This document shows, in pieces, positions 8,246 through 16,791 of a stretch of DNA of 64,000 nucleotides. The stretch's first letter is position 1. Each line of letters opens with the position of its first letter. This stretch comes from Gaiellaceae bacterium. GTDB taxonomy: Bacteria; Actinomycetota; Thermoleophilia; Gaiellales; Gaiellaceae. The stretch spans positions 620,001 through 684,000 of the forward strand of contig BPGK01000001.1 in the NCBI GenBank assembly GCA_026002995.1, in the 5' to 3' direction. The position numbers and the translations under genes were made by a program. The notes beneath the pieces are model-generated. The model was given only the letters and a program-made list of their open reading frames with translations, did not search any database and was not told the origin of the DNA.

Positions 8246-8464
8246 CTACTCGGTCGCGACGCTCACCGGAGTCTGCCGTCCGCGGCGGTGTCGAGAGCCC
8301 CGCGTGCGCTCGGGCCCACGGGCGGCATCAACACCGCTGCAGCAGCGCTCGCCACGGCCTCCGTGATGGCCGCAGCAGTTCTGCTCATCACCCTCCCCGC
8401 GGCCGGCACAGCAGTCCTTCTCTGCTCTGGACGCGAGGCTCTCCGCCCTTCGGACCGTACTCAT
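8246..8464 (-). CDS. small Cys/His-rich protein (candidate copper binder)
   Basis: A 72-residue soluble protein with three CC pairs at about 18-19, 30-31 and 41-42 (spacing 11-12 residues) and an HH at 33-34 right after the second pair. The C-terminal 25 residues are Arg-rich. No family is recognised, but the pattern is metallothionein-like. The ATG is 14 bp after the stop of the second cupredoxin of the copper ATPase operon and has a strong GGGGAGGAG site, which supports real translation as the last gene of that operon. The stretch 8140-8245 after it has no gene beyond the ribosome site of the GAPDH gene. Confidence 0.6.
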   Translation of the reverse strand: MSTVRRAESLASRAEKDCCAGRGEGDEQNCCGHHGGRGERCCSGVDAARGPERTRGSRHRRGRQTPVSVATE

Positions 8465-8477
8465 GCTCCTCCCCTCC

Positions 8478-8855
8478 TCACTCGACGACGAGGGTGCCGC
8501 GCAGCATCCCCATCTGGCAGGTGAACGGGAACGACCCGGGCTCGGTAGGCATGAGCTCGATCGCCACCGGCTTTCCCTCCGGGAGCCGGGCGCTCTTCTC
8601 GAAGGCGTCGAAGACGACCTGCTCCGAGCAGGGCGAGGACTCCTCGCGCCGGAACACGAGCCGGACGGGTGTGCTCCGCGCGACGACGACGGTGTCCGGC
8701 GTGTAGCCCCCTTTGACGAGGATCATCGCCTCCTGGTAGCCACTCGATGTCAGCATTGCGCGCATTCCTTCCTCCTTCTTGAGCCAGAAGAACCAGACGA
8801 CGAGGGCGATCGCCGCGAGGCCCGCGAGCGTGACGGCGACTTGATCGGGTGTCAT
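8478..8855 (-). CDS. membrane-anchored cupredoxin, copper operon
   Basis: A 125-residue protein. One N-terminal transmembrane helix ([20 protein letters not shown]) is followed by a cupredoxin domain from about residue 45. Potential Cu ligands are C76 in SPCSEQVVF and the cluster C113, M115 and M117 in FTCQMGM, the pattern of cupredoxin_1-type domains that accompany Cu-ATPases in actinobacteria. The ATG overlaps the ATPase stop by 4 bp (ATGA). It probably passes or stores Cu(I) outside the membrane near the pump. Confidence 0.8.
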   Translation of the reverse strand: MTPDQVAVTLAGLAAIALVVWFFWLKKEEGMRAMLTSSGYQEAMILVKGGYTPDTVVVARSTPVRLVFRREESSPCSEQVVFDAFEKSARLPEGKPVAIELMPTEPGSFPFTCQMGMLRGTLVVE

Positions 8856-10939
8856 GTGGAGATCTCCTTCGGCCGCCAGCGCCGGAGACGGTTGGCGTTC
8901 GAGACGACGGTGACCGAGCTGAAGCTCATCGCCCCGGCCGCCATCAGTGGGCTCAGCAGGACTCCGACGAGCGGGTAGAGGACGCCGAGCGCGATCGGGA
9001 GGCCGAGGCTGTTGTACGCGAAGGCGCCTGTCAGGTTCTGGCGGACGTTGCGCATCGTCGCCTTCGAGATCTCGATCGCCGTCACGACTCCGCGCAGGCT
9101 CCCGGAGATGAGCGTGATGTCCGCCGCCTCGATCGCGACGTCGGTTCCGGTGCCGATGGCGAAGCCGACGTCGGCCTGAGTCAGCGCGGGGGCGTCGTTG
9201 ATCCCGTCCCCGACCATCCCGACCCGCTTGCCTTCGAGCTGGAGCTTCTTTACCTCGGCGGCCTTGTCCTCGGGCAGGACCTCGGCGAGGACGCGGTCGA
9301 CCCCGACCTGGCGTGCGATCGCCTCCGCGGTTCGCCGGTTGTCTCCCGTCAGCATCGCCACCTCGACCCCGAGCCCCTTGAGCGCGCGGATGGCCGCGAC
9401 GGAGTCGTCCTTGACCGTGTCCGCCACCGCGACGAGGCCGGCGAGGCGGCCGTCCACCGCCGCGTACATCGGCGTCTTGCCCTCGTCGGCGAGTCGCTGC
9501 CAGTCCCCGTCGAGGCTCGAAGTGTCGATCCCCTCGCGCTCGAGCAGCCGGCGATTGCCGAGGACGACCGTACGCCCCTCGACTGCCGCCATGACGCCGT
9601 GACCGGGGAGCGCCTCGAACGAGTCCACCGGCGGGAGGCGGAGGTCGCGCTCCTCCGCTACGGCGACGATCGCGGCTGCGAGCGGGTGCTCGGACGCCTT
9701 CTCGACGGCCGCCGCCATGCGGAGGAGCTCGCTTTCGGGAGCCCCCGTGGCGACGATGTCCGTCAAGACTGGCTTGCCCCACGTGATCGTGCCGGTCTTG
9801 TCGAGGATCACCGCGTCCAGCCGGGAGGCGCTCTGGAGAGCGTCGCCGGAGCGGATGAGGATTCCGTTCTCGGCGCCCTTGCCGACGCCGGTCGTGAGCG
9901 ACATCGGCGTCGCCATGCCGAGCGCGCACGGGCAGGCGATGATCAGCGTCGTCACTGCCACGATCACCGCGTACGCCACCGCGGGCGCTGGTCCGAGGTC
10001 GTACCAGAGGACGAAGCCGCCGATCGCCATGATCATCACGGCCGGGGTGAAGTAGCCGGAGACGACGTCCACGATCCGCTGGATCGGGACCTTCGAGGCC
10101 TGTGCGTCCTGGACGAGGCGGACGATCTGCGCGAGCGCGGTTTCCGAGCCAACCCTGGTCGCGCGGAAGCGAAACGCCCCGGTCGTGTTCAAGGTCGCCC
10201 CGATCACCGCGTCGCCCGGCGCCTTCGCGACCGGGATCGACTCGCCCGTGATCATCGACTCGTCTACCGCCGAGGTGCCTTCCAGGACCTCGCCGTCGAC
10301 CGGGATCTTGTCGCCCGGCCGGACGAGGACGAGGTCGCCGGCGACGACCTCCTCGACCGGAACGTCGAGCTCGCGCCCCTCGCGCACGACCCGCGCTGTC
10401 TTCGCCTGCAGCCCGATCAGCTTCCGGATCGCCTCCGAGGACCGGCCGCGCGCCTTCACCTCCAGCGCGAGCCCGAGGACGACGAGGGCGGTCACGACGA
10501 CGGTCACGTCGTAGTACACCTCGGTGAACGTCTCGTCCGGGAAGAGGCCGGGATCGGCGAGCGCGATCGTCGAGTAGAGCCAGGCAATGCCGGTGCCCAT
10601 CGCGATGAGCGTGTGCATGTTCGCCTGTCGGTGGCGGAGCGCCCGCCACGCGCCGCTGAAGAACTGCGATCCGGAGTAGGCGAGCACCGCGAGCGCGGCC
10701 ACGCCCATGGCGACCCAGACGGCGCGCAGGCGGTCGCTGCCGCGGGGCAGCCAGTCCCCGAGCACGGGGAGGATCCACGGGTAGCTCAAGATCATCGTCG
10801 GCGCCCCGACGGCAGCGGCGAACCACCACTTGCGCATCAGGGCGCGGTACTCACGCTGCGAGTCCCCGAGCTCGGCGGTCGCCGGATCGGGCTTCTCGAC
10901 TGCGCCTGCCCATACCACGCTTTCGCTTGCGGTGCTCAT
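8852..10939 (-). CDS. copA: Cu(I)-translocating P1B-type ATPase
   Basis: A 695-residue pump. Visible motifs are TGES (231-234), the ion-binding CPC in the sixth helix (336-338), phosphorylated DKTGT (380-384), SEHPLAAA near 418, GDGINDAP near 575, and the last-helix MSFSS signature of Cu(I) pumps. It lacks the usual N-terminal CxxC heavy-metal domain; the first 30 residues are plain. It exports Cu(I) from the cytoplasm. It sits between two cupredoxin genes with 4-bp overlaps on both sides, so the three are made together from the promoter at 11300-11353. Confidence 0.92.
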   Translation of the reverse strand: MSTASESVVWAGAVEKPDPATAELGDSQREYRALMRKWWFAAAVGAPTMILSYPWILPVLGDWLPRGSDRLRAVWVAMGVAALAVLAYSGSQFFSGAWRALRHRQANMHTLIAMGTGIAWLYSTIALADPGLFPDETFTEVYYDVTVVVTALVVLGLALEVKARGRSSEAIRKLIGLQAKTARVVREGRELDVPVEEVVAGDLVLVRPGDKIPVDGEVLEGTSAVDESMITGESIPVAKAPGDAVIGATLNTTGAFRFRATRVGSETALAQIVRLVQDAQASKVPIQRIVDVVSGYFTPAVMIMAIGGFVLWYDLGPAPAVAYAVIVAVTTLIIACPCALGMATPMSLTTGVGKGAENGILIRSGDALQSASRLDAVILDKTGTITWGKPVLTDIVATGAPESELLRMAAAVEKASEHPLAAAIVAVAEERDLRLPPVDSFEALPGHGVMAAVEGRTVVLGNRRLLEREGIDTSSLDGDWQRLADEGKTPMYAAVDGRLAGLVAVADTVKDDSVAAIRALKGLGVEVAMLTGDNRRTAEAIARQVGVDRVLAEVLPEDKAAEVKKLQLEGKRVGMVGDGINDAPALTQADVGFAIGTGTDVAIEAADITLISGSLRGVVTAIEISKATMRNVRQNLTGAFAYNSLGLPIALGVLYPLVGVLLSPLMAAGAMSFSSVTVVSNANRLRRWRPKEIST

Positions 10940-11280
10940 CTGAAGCGTCGCCCGTCCTCCCCGGTCACCACGAGCAGGCCGCTGAGCATCCCCCAGCCGC
11001 AGGTGAACGCGTAGACACCCGGCTCGGTCGGCAGGAGGTCGATGGGCACGTCCTCGCCGGCCGGCAGCGTCGCGCTCCTGCCGAAGAACGGGAACACCAC
11101 CTCCTCCGTGCAGACAAGCTGGTCCTCACGGCGGAAGATCAGGCGGAGCGGCTGGCCGGCACGGGAAACGACGGTCCCGGGCTCGTAGCCGGCGCGAACC
11201 CGGATGCGGACTTCCCGCGGCTCCGGGGTAGACGCCTGCGGCACGAAGCCCCGTCGGATCGATTGGAGGAACATCGCCAT
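10936..11280 (-). CDS. cupredoxin-domain protein, first gene of the copper operon
   Basis: A 114-residue protein without an obvious signal or helix. A short basic lead ([15 protein letters not shown]) precedes a cupredoxin fold. Candidate ligands are C57 in LVCTEEVVF and C94 and M98 in FTCGWGM, as in the paralogue at 8478-8855. It is about 13 nt downstream of the predicted transcription start of a four-repeat promoter. The stop overlaps the copA start by 4 bp. It may be a cytoplasmic or loosely membrane-associated copper carrier for the pump; the location is uncertain. Confidence 0.78.
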   Translation of the reverse strand: MAMFLQSIRRGFVPQASTPEPREVRIRVRAGYEPGTVVSRAGQPLRLIFRREDQLVCTEEVVFPFFGRSATLPAGEDVPIDLLPTEPGVYAFTCGWGMLSGLLVVTGEDGRRFR

Positions 11281-11299
11281 CTCCTTGGTTCTTACGGCC

Positions 11300-11353
11300 A
11301 GTGTCGGGCCGCGATCTGCAGGAGCTATGAAGAGCGTCTGCCGATCCTATGAA
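11300..11353 (-). promoter_or_regulatory. promoter B: four-repeat box of the copA operon
   Basis: Leftward half-sites TTCAT (11353-11349), GGCAG (11342-11338), TTCAT (11331-11327) and TGCAG (11320-11316) lie 11 bp apart. A 10-bp gap leads to GACACT (11305-11300). The first half-site overlaps the last codons of the MFS gene. Confidence 0.8.
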
Positions 11354-12857
11354 GCCGGCGTAGTTGCCTCGGCGAGGGGCTGGGGATCGTCTCCGCCGCG
11401 CCGCCAGTAACGCCCGGCCGAGCGGACGTGTGCCAGGCGGCCGCCTGTGATCGTAGTGGCTGCGAGGGCTGCCGCCAGGAGCGCGATCACAGCGTTCACT
11501 ACGAACGCGACCGACAGTCCGTCGACGAAGGCACGTGGGTCGGTAGCGGCCCCGGCAAGCCCACCCGGCCAGCGCGCGGTGACAATAGCCCCCATGAGCG
11601 CGATACCGATGGCGAGCCCGATCATGCGCGACGTGTTCAGGATCCCCGCCCGCATGCCGGCCTCGTCCGCGGGGGCGAAGTCGAGCGCCGCGGTCGTGAC
11701 CGGCGCCGTGGTCAGGCCGATGCCGAGGCCGGCCAGAATCAGCGCAGGCAGCAGAATTCCGAGGCCGCTCGTGGCTCCGAGCCTCGAGAGCAGCAAGAGG
11801 CCGCCGGCGAGAATCACCATCCCGAGCGCCGCCGGCAGCCGTCTTCCGATCCGGTCCGAGAGCCGACCCGAAGCGGGAGCGACGAGGCAGATCAGGAGGG
11901 TCATGGGCAGGAACGCGGCCCCGGCCTCGATCGCCGTGTACCCGCGGACGATCTGCAGATAGAGGGAGATGAAGAAGAAGATGCTGCACATGGCCGCGGT
12001 CGAGAGCAGGCTGACCGCGTTCGCGCCGCTGAGATTGCGCGAACGGAAGAGCGAGAGCTCGAGCAGCGGCTCTTCCCGTCGCCGCTCGAGCGTGATGAAC
12101 ACGACCAGACCCACCCCCGCCAAGGCAAAGGACCCGAGGACGAGCGGCGAGGACCAGCCGTAGCTCATGCCCTCAGTGAGCGCGAAGACGAGCGCGAAGA
12201 GCGTCGCGCCGGATACAACCATTCCGGCAAGATCGAAGTGGCCCCTCGGAGCGGCGGGTCTCGACTCTGTGAGGATCGCCCGACCGAAGGCCAAGCCGAG
12301 CGCCCCCAGCGGGACGTTGATCAGGAAGATCGAGCGCCAGCCGAGCGACTCGGTGAGAGCGGCTCCCAGTAGCGGGCCAATTGCGAGACCGCCTGCGGAG
12401 ACGCCCGCCCAGACGCCGATCGCCATCCCCCGGTGGCGGGCCCCAAAGGTGCCCGAGATGATGGCGAGCGTCGCCGGCATCATGAGGGCGGCGCCGCCTC
12501 CCTGCAGCACGCGCGCGGCGATCAGGAGAAGGCCGGTCGGCGCGAGCCCGGCCGCCAGGGAGGCAGCCGTGAAGACAGCGAGGCCAGCGAGGAAGACCCG
12601 CCTGCTCCCGAGGGCGTCCGCGAACCAGCCGCCGGCGAGGAGCAGGGCCGCAAGCGCGACCGTGTAGGCGTTGACGACCCACTCGAGGCCGGGAGCCCGA
12701 GTCCGAGATCGCGCGCGATCGCCGGCAGGGCGACGCTCAGCGCGGTGTCGTCGAGGGTCAGGAGGAAGGAGGCAAGAGCGAGCGCACCGAGCCCGAGCCA
12801 CCTGCGCGTCGATCCAGCCTCCGCGCCCCTCCGGCGCCCACCCGCGGAGTCGCTCAC
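11347..12857 (-). pseudogene. DHA2-family MFS multidrug exporter with internal frameshift
   Basis: The GTG frame from 12857 encodes a typical QacA/EmrB N-terminus (ALASFLLTLDDTALSVALPA, IARDLGL). The frame then changes near 12690, and the downstream frame continues with PGLEWVVNAYTVALAALLL and LAGGWFADALGSRR through about 13 more helices to 11347. Adding one G in the GGG run near 12688-12692 restores a single protein of about 503 residues. It could be a sequencing error or a recent null allele. The gene follows two small membrane genes in the unit from promoter C, so it may export a metal complex or toxic organic compound under the same control. Confidence 0.75.
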
Positions 12858-12988
12858 TAGATGACCTTCAGTGCGATCAGCGCGAAGATGACGAGCATCG
12901 GCACGCAGCAGGCGACCATCGCCCAGAAGCCGTGGCCCCCATGGCCGCCTTGGCCGTCGCGCTCCTCGAGTTCGGTGCGTCCGCTCAT
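12857..12988 (-). CDS. 43-residue His-rich single-pass membrane protein
   Basis: A polar N-terminus with GGHGGHG is followed by one helix FWAMVACCVPMLVIFALIAL. It resembles short DUF2933-like proteins that accompany metal-resistance genes. The ATG at 12988 overlaps the stop of the DUF2892 gene (ATGA) and has GGGAGG upstream; its stop shares a base with the MFS start. The tight packing argues for real translation despite its size. The HGGHG motif and CC pair could bind metal. Confidence 0.7.
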   Translation of the reverse strand: MSGRTELEERDGQGGHGGHGFWAMVACCVPMLVIFALIALKVI

Positions 12989-13224
12989 CGTGCCTCCCGC
13001 AGCGAGCGCGGCACGTGGCCGAGGCGCCAATAGAGGGGGCAGTGGCCGAGCGCGCCGGTGACGACGAGGTCGAGCCCGGCGAGGACGAGCAGCACCTCGA
13101 GGATCACGAGGCCCAGCCCGTTCGCCGAGGTGAGCAGCCAGACGCCTGCAATCGCACCGGCGAGACCGACCGCGACGCGGGCGAGCCGCTCGGCCGGGGT
13201 GATGTTGATCGGTAGACGACGCAT
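12985..13224 (-). CDS. DUF2892 small membrane protein (paralogue)
   Basis: A 79-residue protein nearly colinear with the one at 26-265: MRRLPINITPAERLARV, two hydrophobic segments and the conserved TGALGHCPLYWRLG end with one cysteine. The ATG at 13224 was chosen by homology to the paralogue and because it lies about 30 nt below the predicted start of transcription from promoter C. It leads a three-gene unit with the 43-residue protein and the MFS exporter. Confidence 0.85.
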   Translation of the reverse strand: MRRLPINITPAERLARVAVGLAGAIAGVWLLTSANGLGLVILEVLLVLAGLDLVVTGALGHCPLYWRLGHVPRSLREAR

Positions 13225-13259
13225 GACGACCTCCAGGGTGTGGTCTCTCGTCTGAGCCG

Positions 13260-13313
13260 AGCCTGCGCGCGGTGTTTGAAAGCGGGATGAAGGCCATCTG
13301 CTCATCGTGTGAA
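13260..13313 (-). promoter_or_regulatory. promoter C: four-repeat box
   Basis: Leftward half-sites TTCAC (13313-13309), AGCAG (13302-13298), TTCAT (13291-13287) and TTCAA (13280-13276) have an 11-bp period. The -10 CAGGCT (13265-13260) follows after exactly 10 bp. It drives DUF2892, the 43-residue protein and the MFS gene. Confidence 0.8.
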
Positions 13314-13412
13314 GCGCGGCGGGCCGGGGAGCACGCGCGCGTCCGGCGACGAAGCACGCTCAGCCCTCCGCGGCTACGCTCTCGGCACCCGTCGACCGAG
13401 GAGGATCGGGTC

Positions 13413-13613
13413 ATGAGTCTGCTCGACCGTCTGCTGGGTCGCGGCCGCAGGGAGGGTCGCGATGTGGAACATGCTGGCCACGGTGGTGATGCGGAGCGTC
13501 CCGAGCAGGAGCCTCAGGAGGGTGAAGGCCACGAAGGCCACTCCGAGCACGCGCGCCACGAGCACGAGGGCCACGGGCATGAGGAGCACGGGCACGAGGG
13601 CCATCGCCACTAG
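13413..13613 (+). CDS. His-rich small soluble protein
   Basis: A 66-residue protein: MSLLDRLLGRGRREGRD, then a Glu/His/Gly-rich tail with repeated HEGH units and about 13 histidines. The ATG has GAGGAGG 8 bases upstream. A possible -10 TACGCT lies in the preceding gap. Histidine-rich tails of this kind bind Ni, Zn, Co or Cu. The opposite strand shows an open, hydrophobic frame, which arises because His codons read as Val/Met in reverse, so the choice of strand rests on the ribosome site and the metal context. Confidence 0.5.
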   Translation: MSLLDRLLGRGRREGRDVEHAGHGGDAERPEQEPQEGEGHEGHSEHARHEHEGHGHEEHGHEGHRH

Positions 13614-13702
13614 ACCTCCTGCCCGCAGGGGTTTCCGACGCGACTGATCGGCAGATTGGCCTCCGTGGGGGCGGCGCCGGCCGTAGATGAGTCGGGCGCG
13701 CC

Positions 13703-14269
13703 ATGATCTGGCTGATCGTCCTTCTCGCGATCGTCCTCGTCGTCTTCCTCCTGCTGGTCGCGCTCTACAACCGGCTCGTCCGCCACCGGAACCGCTGCGA
13801 CAACGCTTGGGCCCAGGTCGAGGTGCAGCTGAAGCGGCGCCGGGACCTGATCCCGAACCTCGTCGAGGCCGTCCAGGGCTACGCCGCGCACGAGCGCGGG
13901 GTGTTCGACGAGGTGACCGAGGCGCGCGCCGCCGCCCAGCGGACAAGCTCTCCCGCTAAGGCCGCGCAGGCGGAGGGGATCCTGGGCGCCGCGCTCGGAC
14001 GGCTGTTCGCGGTCGCCGAGGCGTACCCCGAGCTCCAAGCGGACGAGAACTTCCGCCAGCTGCAGAGCCAGCTCGGGGAGACCGAGAACCGCATCGCGGT
14101 CTCCCGCGGCGTCTACAACGATGCCGTCCTCGGCTACAACAACTTGATCCAGACGTTCCCGGGCGTCGTCTTCGCCGGGCCCTTCGGCTTCACCGTGCGC
14201 GAGTTCTTCGAGGTCGAGCGGGCACCGCAACGGGAGGCCCCGGCCGTCCGCTTCGACCGCTCGCCGTAG
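13703..14269 (+). CDS. LemA family protein
   Basis: A 188-residue protein with an N-terminal helix (MIWLIVLLAIVLVVFLLLVA), then YNRLVRHRNRCDNAWAQVEV and LKRRRDLIPNLVEAVQGYAAHE, the diagnostic LemA core. The rest is a helical bundle ending with PGVVFAGPFGF. LemA proteins sit in the membrane with a cytosolic bundle and are linked to envelope stress or quality control; the mechanism is unclear. It stands alone on the plus strand. Confidence 0.92.
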   Translation: MIWLIVLLAIVLVVFLLLVALYNRLVRHRNRCDNAWAQVEVQLKRRRDLIPNLVEAVQGYAAHERGVFDEVTEARAAAQRTSSPAKAAQAEGILGAALGRLFAVAEAYPELQADENFRQLQSQLGETENRIAVSRGVYNDAVLGYNNLIQTFPGVVFAGPFGFTVREFFEVERAPQREAPAVRFDRSP

Positions 14270-14537
14270 GAATCGGACGAAGCTCGCGAGTACACGCGCG
14301 AGCGGGGCGCCGAGCATGCGCATCGCAGGCGGTGGCCGCGTACGTCCCAGAGATCGGACGGGTAGCGGTGCGCGGCGCACACACGCGCGAGCCGCTCGCA
14401 GAAGCGCGGCCCTCCCGCCTCCAGCCGCGGGCCCACGAGGCGGGCGGCCCGGCTCCGCCCGCGACGAGGTCGAATCGTTCGTGCAACGTCACCCGACGGC
14501 GCTACGCGCCGGCAGCTGGTCGAATCCTCGAGGTCGA
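14270..14537. other. intergenic stretch without a supported gene
   Basis: These 268 bases separate LemA from the convergent DUF2933-like gene. Frames are open on both strands, but none has a ribosome site, a recognisable domain or a normal composition. It could hold a decayed gene. I see no clear terminator. Confidence 0.5.
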
Positions 14538-14795
14538 TCAGCAGCCGCGGTGCTTGCTGCCCGCAGGCACAGGCTTGTCACCGTGGTCGTGCGACCCGGA
14601 CTTGGCGAGCGGCCTCGCGTCCTCGTTTCGCGGCTCATCGGCAGCGGTACCGGAGTGATCGTGGCCCTGACCGTGGCCGCCGCAGCCGCCACCGCCGCCG
14701 AACCCGCCGTGGGCGTGGCCGCCGCGGTGCATGAAGAACATCGCGAGCACTCCACCGCCGATCAGCAAGATCCACACGAGCGTCCCAGCGTCCAT
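14538..14795 (-). CDS. DUF2933-like His/Gly-rich membrane protein
   Basis: An 85-residue protein: one N-terminal helix (GTLVWILLIGGGVLAMFFM) followed by HRGGHAHGGFGGGGGCGG and further His pairs (HGQGHDHSG, HDHG). The helix-HRGGH layout is shared with the protein at 19824-20084 and typical of DUF2933. The ATG at 14795 is preferred: AAGGAGG ends 8 bases before it, while an upstream in-frame GTG lies inside that ribosome site. It is driven by promoter D. It probably binds metal at the outer membrane face; this is inferred from composition. Confidence 0.75.
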   Translation of the reverse strand: MDAGTLVWILLIGGGVLAMFFMHRGGHAHGGFGGGGGCGGHGQGHDHSGTAADEPRNEDARPLAKSGSHDHGDKPVPAGSKHRGC

Positions 14796-14826
14796 TCTCG
14801 TCACCTCCTTCGCTTGTCTGGCTCTC

Positions 14827-14880
14827 AGACTGCAACCGCCGTTCGAAGGCTCGATGAAGACGGTCTGCCGTTTCGATGAA
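14827..14880 (-). promoter_or_regulatory. promoter D: four-repeat box
   Basis: Leftward half-sites TTCAT (14880-14876), GGCAG (14869-14865), TTCAT (14858-14854) and TTCGA (14847-14843) lie 11 bp apart. After 10 bp comes CAGTCT (14832-14827). It drives the His-rich gene at 14538-14795. Confidence 0.8.
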
Positions 14881-14944
14881 GCCGCGGCGACTCACTCGAA
14901 CGAGGGTTGCCCCTCCCCTGGCGGGGGGTACGGTCAGAACGCGT

Positions 14945-15700
14945 ATGGCGAGAGCGACCCCGATCGAAGGCCGGCTGGCGGCGACGGCCGCCTCGTTGCT
15001 CTTGGTCGCGGTGGCCTTCGCGCTCGCGCCGCGCGCAGGAGCGGAGCGGGCCGATCCCTCGCGCGCCTCGCAGGTGGACGTCGTCGGCTCGGGAACCCTT
15101 GTCCGGCACCACGTGATCGTCCGCGCGCGCCCAAGCATGGACGCGCGCGAGGTCGCGGTGATGAAGGAGTTCCGGCCGGACTTCAGGCCGCAGTACGTGC
15201 TCGCGCTCTCCAAGCGGGAGGACAGGGAGACCGGGAAGCCGGCCTGGTACCGGATCAGCGTTCCAGGCCGTCCGAACGGACGCACCGGCTGGGTGCGCGC
15301 CGACTCGGTCGAACTCCAGCCAGTGCACAAGCGCCTCGTTATCTACCGCGGCGCAAGGCGGTTCGAGTTCTGGAACGGCGACAGGCTGGTGCGCTCGGGG
15401 AAGGTCGCCGTCGGCAAGCCGGGGGCGGAGACACCCCTCGGGCTCTTCTACGTCACGGACAAGTTCGATCCCACGATCGACCCAGACTGGGCGATCCTCG
15501 GCGCCTACGCGTTCGAGACGAGCGCCTACTCAAAGCTCTCGGACTGGCCGGGTGGCGGCATCGTCGGCGTGCATGGGACGCCCTGGCCGTGGCTTCTTGG
15601 ACAGGCGGTCTCGAGCGGCTGCGTGCGCCTGCGCAACGGCGACATCCTGTTCCTGCGCTCTCACGTCCCTATCGGGACGCCCGTCAAGATCGTCAGATAG
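14945..15700 (+). CDS. secreted L,D-transpeptidase (YkuD domain)
   Basis: A 251-residue protein with a signal peptide (about 1-33), an SH3-like region (about 45-125, with GRTGWVRADSVEL) and a C-terminal YkuD domain. The catalytic motif is H210-GTP followed by SSGC226VRL, matching HxxxxxxxxxxxxS(H/G)GC(V/I)R. It makes 3-3 crosslinks or attaches proteins to peptidoglycan. The ATG at 14945 follows TACGGT (-10-like, 14929-14934) by 10 nt, so the transcript may have almost no leader. It converges on the SRPBCC gene across a strong terminator. Confidence 0.9.
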   Translation: MARATPIEGRLAATAASLLLVAVAFALAPRAGAERADPSRASQVDVVGSGTLVRHHVIVRARPSMDAREVAVMKEFRPDFRPQYVLALSKREDRETGKPAWYRISVPGRPNGRTGWVRADSVELQPVHKRLVIYRGARRFEFWNGDRLVRSGKVAVGKPGAETPLGLFYVTDKFDPTIDPDWAILGAYAFETSAYSKLSDWPGGGIVGVHGTPWPWLLGQAVSSGCVRLRNGDILFLRSHVPIGTPVKIVR

Positions 15701-15718
15701 GGCTCCTGCTCAGAAGAA

Positions 15719-15752
15719 CGAACGAGGGGCCTCCGAAGGGGCCCCTCGTTCG
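15719..15752. terminator. bidirectional hairpin terminator
   Basis: A perfect 13-bp stem, CGAACGAGGGGCC with GGCCCCTCGTTCG, encloses an 8-nt loop. It lies between the convergent L,D-transpeptidase and SRPBCC genes, so it probably ends both transcripts. Confidence 0.85.
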
Positions 15753-15770
15753 AGCGGCGTGTGCTGCGGC

Positions 15771-16199
15771 TCAGGACTCGAATCTGGCCTTGAGGCTCTC
15801 GAGCAGAACGTTCGCCTCCATCTCGTTGCGCTTGAGGAAGAAGGGGACCTCCTCCTTCGGCAACGGCTTCGGCGTCTCGTACTCGGCCTTGAAGACCACC
15901 TTCGTCTGTCCGTTCTGGCCCTGGAACCTCCAGGTCAGCGTGCTCTCGATGTCGCCGACCGTCCTGTCGACGATGCGCTCGTTGACGACGTGTTCGAGAG
16001 TCTCGGTCCTGCCCTGGACCGGGCGCCCGGCCATGTTGTAGAGCCAAGCGAACTTGTGACCGCCGTTCGGCAGGCTTGCCACGTCCTTGATCTCGTACAG
16101 GCTCGGCCAGATCTTGGGCAGGTTGACCGGATCGTCGACGAATCCGAAGACGGCGCCGACGGAGGCCTTGATGGTGATGTCCTTCTCGAGAATCGGCAT
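15771..16199 (-). CDS. SRPBCC (START/polyketide cyclase-like) protein
   Basis: A 142-residue single-domain protein. The start MPILEKDITIKASVGAVFGF-VDDP is typical of the SRPBCC helix-grip fold (Bet v1-like), with a C-terminal helix covering a hydrophobic pocket. Such proteins bind lipids or other hydrophobic ligands; no catalytic residue can be named. It is monocistronic: promoter E lies upstream and the terminator at 15719-15752 downstream. Its inclusion in the repeat-promoter set suggests a role in envelope stress. Confidence 0.85.
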   Translation of the reverse strand: MPILEKDITIKASVGAVFGFVDDPVNLPKIWPSLYEIKDVASLPNGGHKFAWLYNMAGRPVQGRTETLEHVVNERIVDRTVGDIESTLTWRFQGQNGQTKVVFKAEYETPKPLPKEEVPFFLKRNEMEANVLLESLKARFES

Positions 16200-16240
16200 C
16201 GGCTCTCATCTCCTCTCTTTGCGTTGCCTTACTCGAAGCC

Positions 16241-16294
16241 AGGCTCTCACACGACTTCGAAGATCCGGTGAACCGCGTCTGCCGATTTCGTGAA
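16241..16294 (-). promoter_or_regulatory. promoter E: four-repeat box
   Basis: Leftward half-sites TTCAC (16294-16290), GGCAG (16283-16279), TTCAC (16272-16268) and TTCGA (16261-16257) have an 11-bp period. The -10 GAGCCT (16246-16241) follows after 10 bp. It drives the SRPBCC gene. Confidence 0.8.
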
Positions 16295-16306
16295 CCGGCA
16301 GGCCTG

Positions 16307-16717
16307 CTACGGGTCTCGAGGCGGAAGCAGCCGCCGTCCACCGCGCTCCCACGCCTCCATGCCTCCCTCAAGCTCGAGGACATCCTCGTACCCGAGCCTG
16401 GCAAGCGTTTCGACGGCGATCGCGCTCATGCGGCCGCTCCGGCAGTAGACGGCCAGCGGCGTTGCGGGCGAAGGCAGCTCGTCGCGGCGCGCCTGGACCG
16501 CGTCGAACGGGATCCAGAGGTCGGTCCCCCGGATCGAGCCCTCGTCGGGGACGTGGACGTTGATCGTCACGACGCCCGGCCGGGAGACGGCCGCGGCGAA
16601 CTCCTCGGGCGCGACCAGACGCGATGCGGATCCGTCGTCTGTGGCGCCGCATCCAGACACGAGCAGCGCGGCCACCGCCAAGAACGTCAGGGTCGCGAGC
16701 CCAGATTTCCGGTTCAA
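16307..16717 (-). CDS. rhodanese-domain lipoprotein
   Basis: A 136-residue exported lipoprotein. The lipobox LVSGC places the lipidated cysteine at residue 23. A rhodanese domain follows, with the active-site loop C93RSGRMS near the end. It probably moves sulfane sulfur or acts in thiol chemistry on the outer face of the membrane. The start is TTG at 16717, overlapping the stop of a 23-residue upstream gene (TTGA), so it is translationally coupled to that gene and under promoter F. Confidence 0.85.
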   Translation of the reverse strand: MNRKSGLATLTFLAVAALLVSGCGATDDGSASRLVAPEEFAAAVSRPGVVTINVHVPDEGSIRGTDLWIPFDAVQARRDELPSPATPLAVYCRSGRMSAIAVETLARLGYEDVLELEGGMEAWERGGRRLLPPRDP

Positions 16718-16785
16718 GCGAGGACGACGAGCATGGCGATCAGGACGAGGAAGATGCCGAGCAGCAGTATCGCGCAGTAGTGCAC
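16714..16785 (-). CDS. 23-residue hydrophobic microprotein
   Basis: GTG at 16785 opens a frame for VHYCAILLLGIFLV-LIAMLVVLA, essentially one transmembrane helix with a cysteine at position 4. The stop overlaps the TTG start of the rhodanese lipoprotein. The predicted transcription start of promoter F falls on the GTG itself, six bases after the -10, so it would be leaderless. Overlap and promoter geometry support it; it has no known family. It may act mainly as a coupling leader for the rhodanese. Confidence 0.6.
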   Translation of the reverse strand: MHYCAILLLGIFLVLIAMLVVLA

Positions 16786-16791
16786 ACCGGC

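Noticed and set aside
13374-13613. A hydrophobic protein on the minus strand
   Set aside because: It has no ribosome site and its hydrophobicity is what the reverse of His-rich codons produces.
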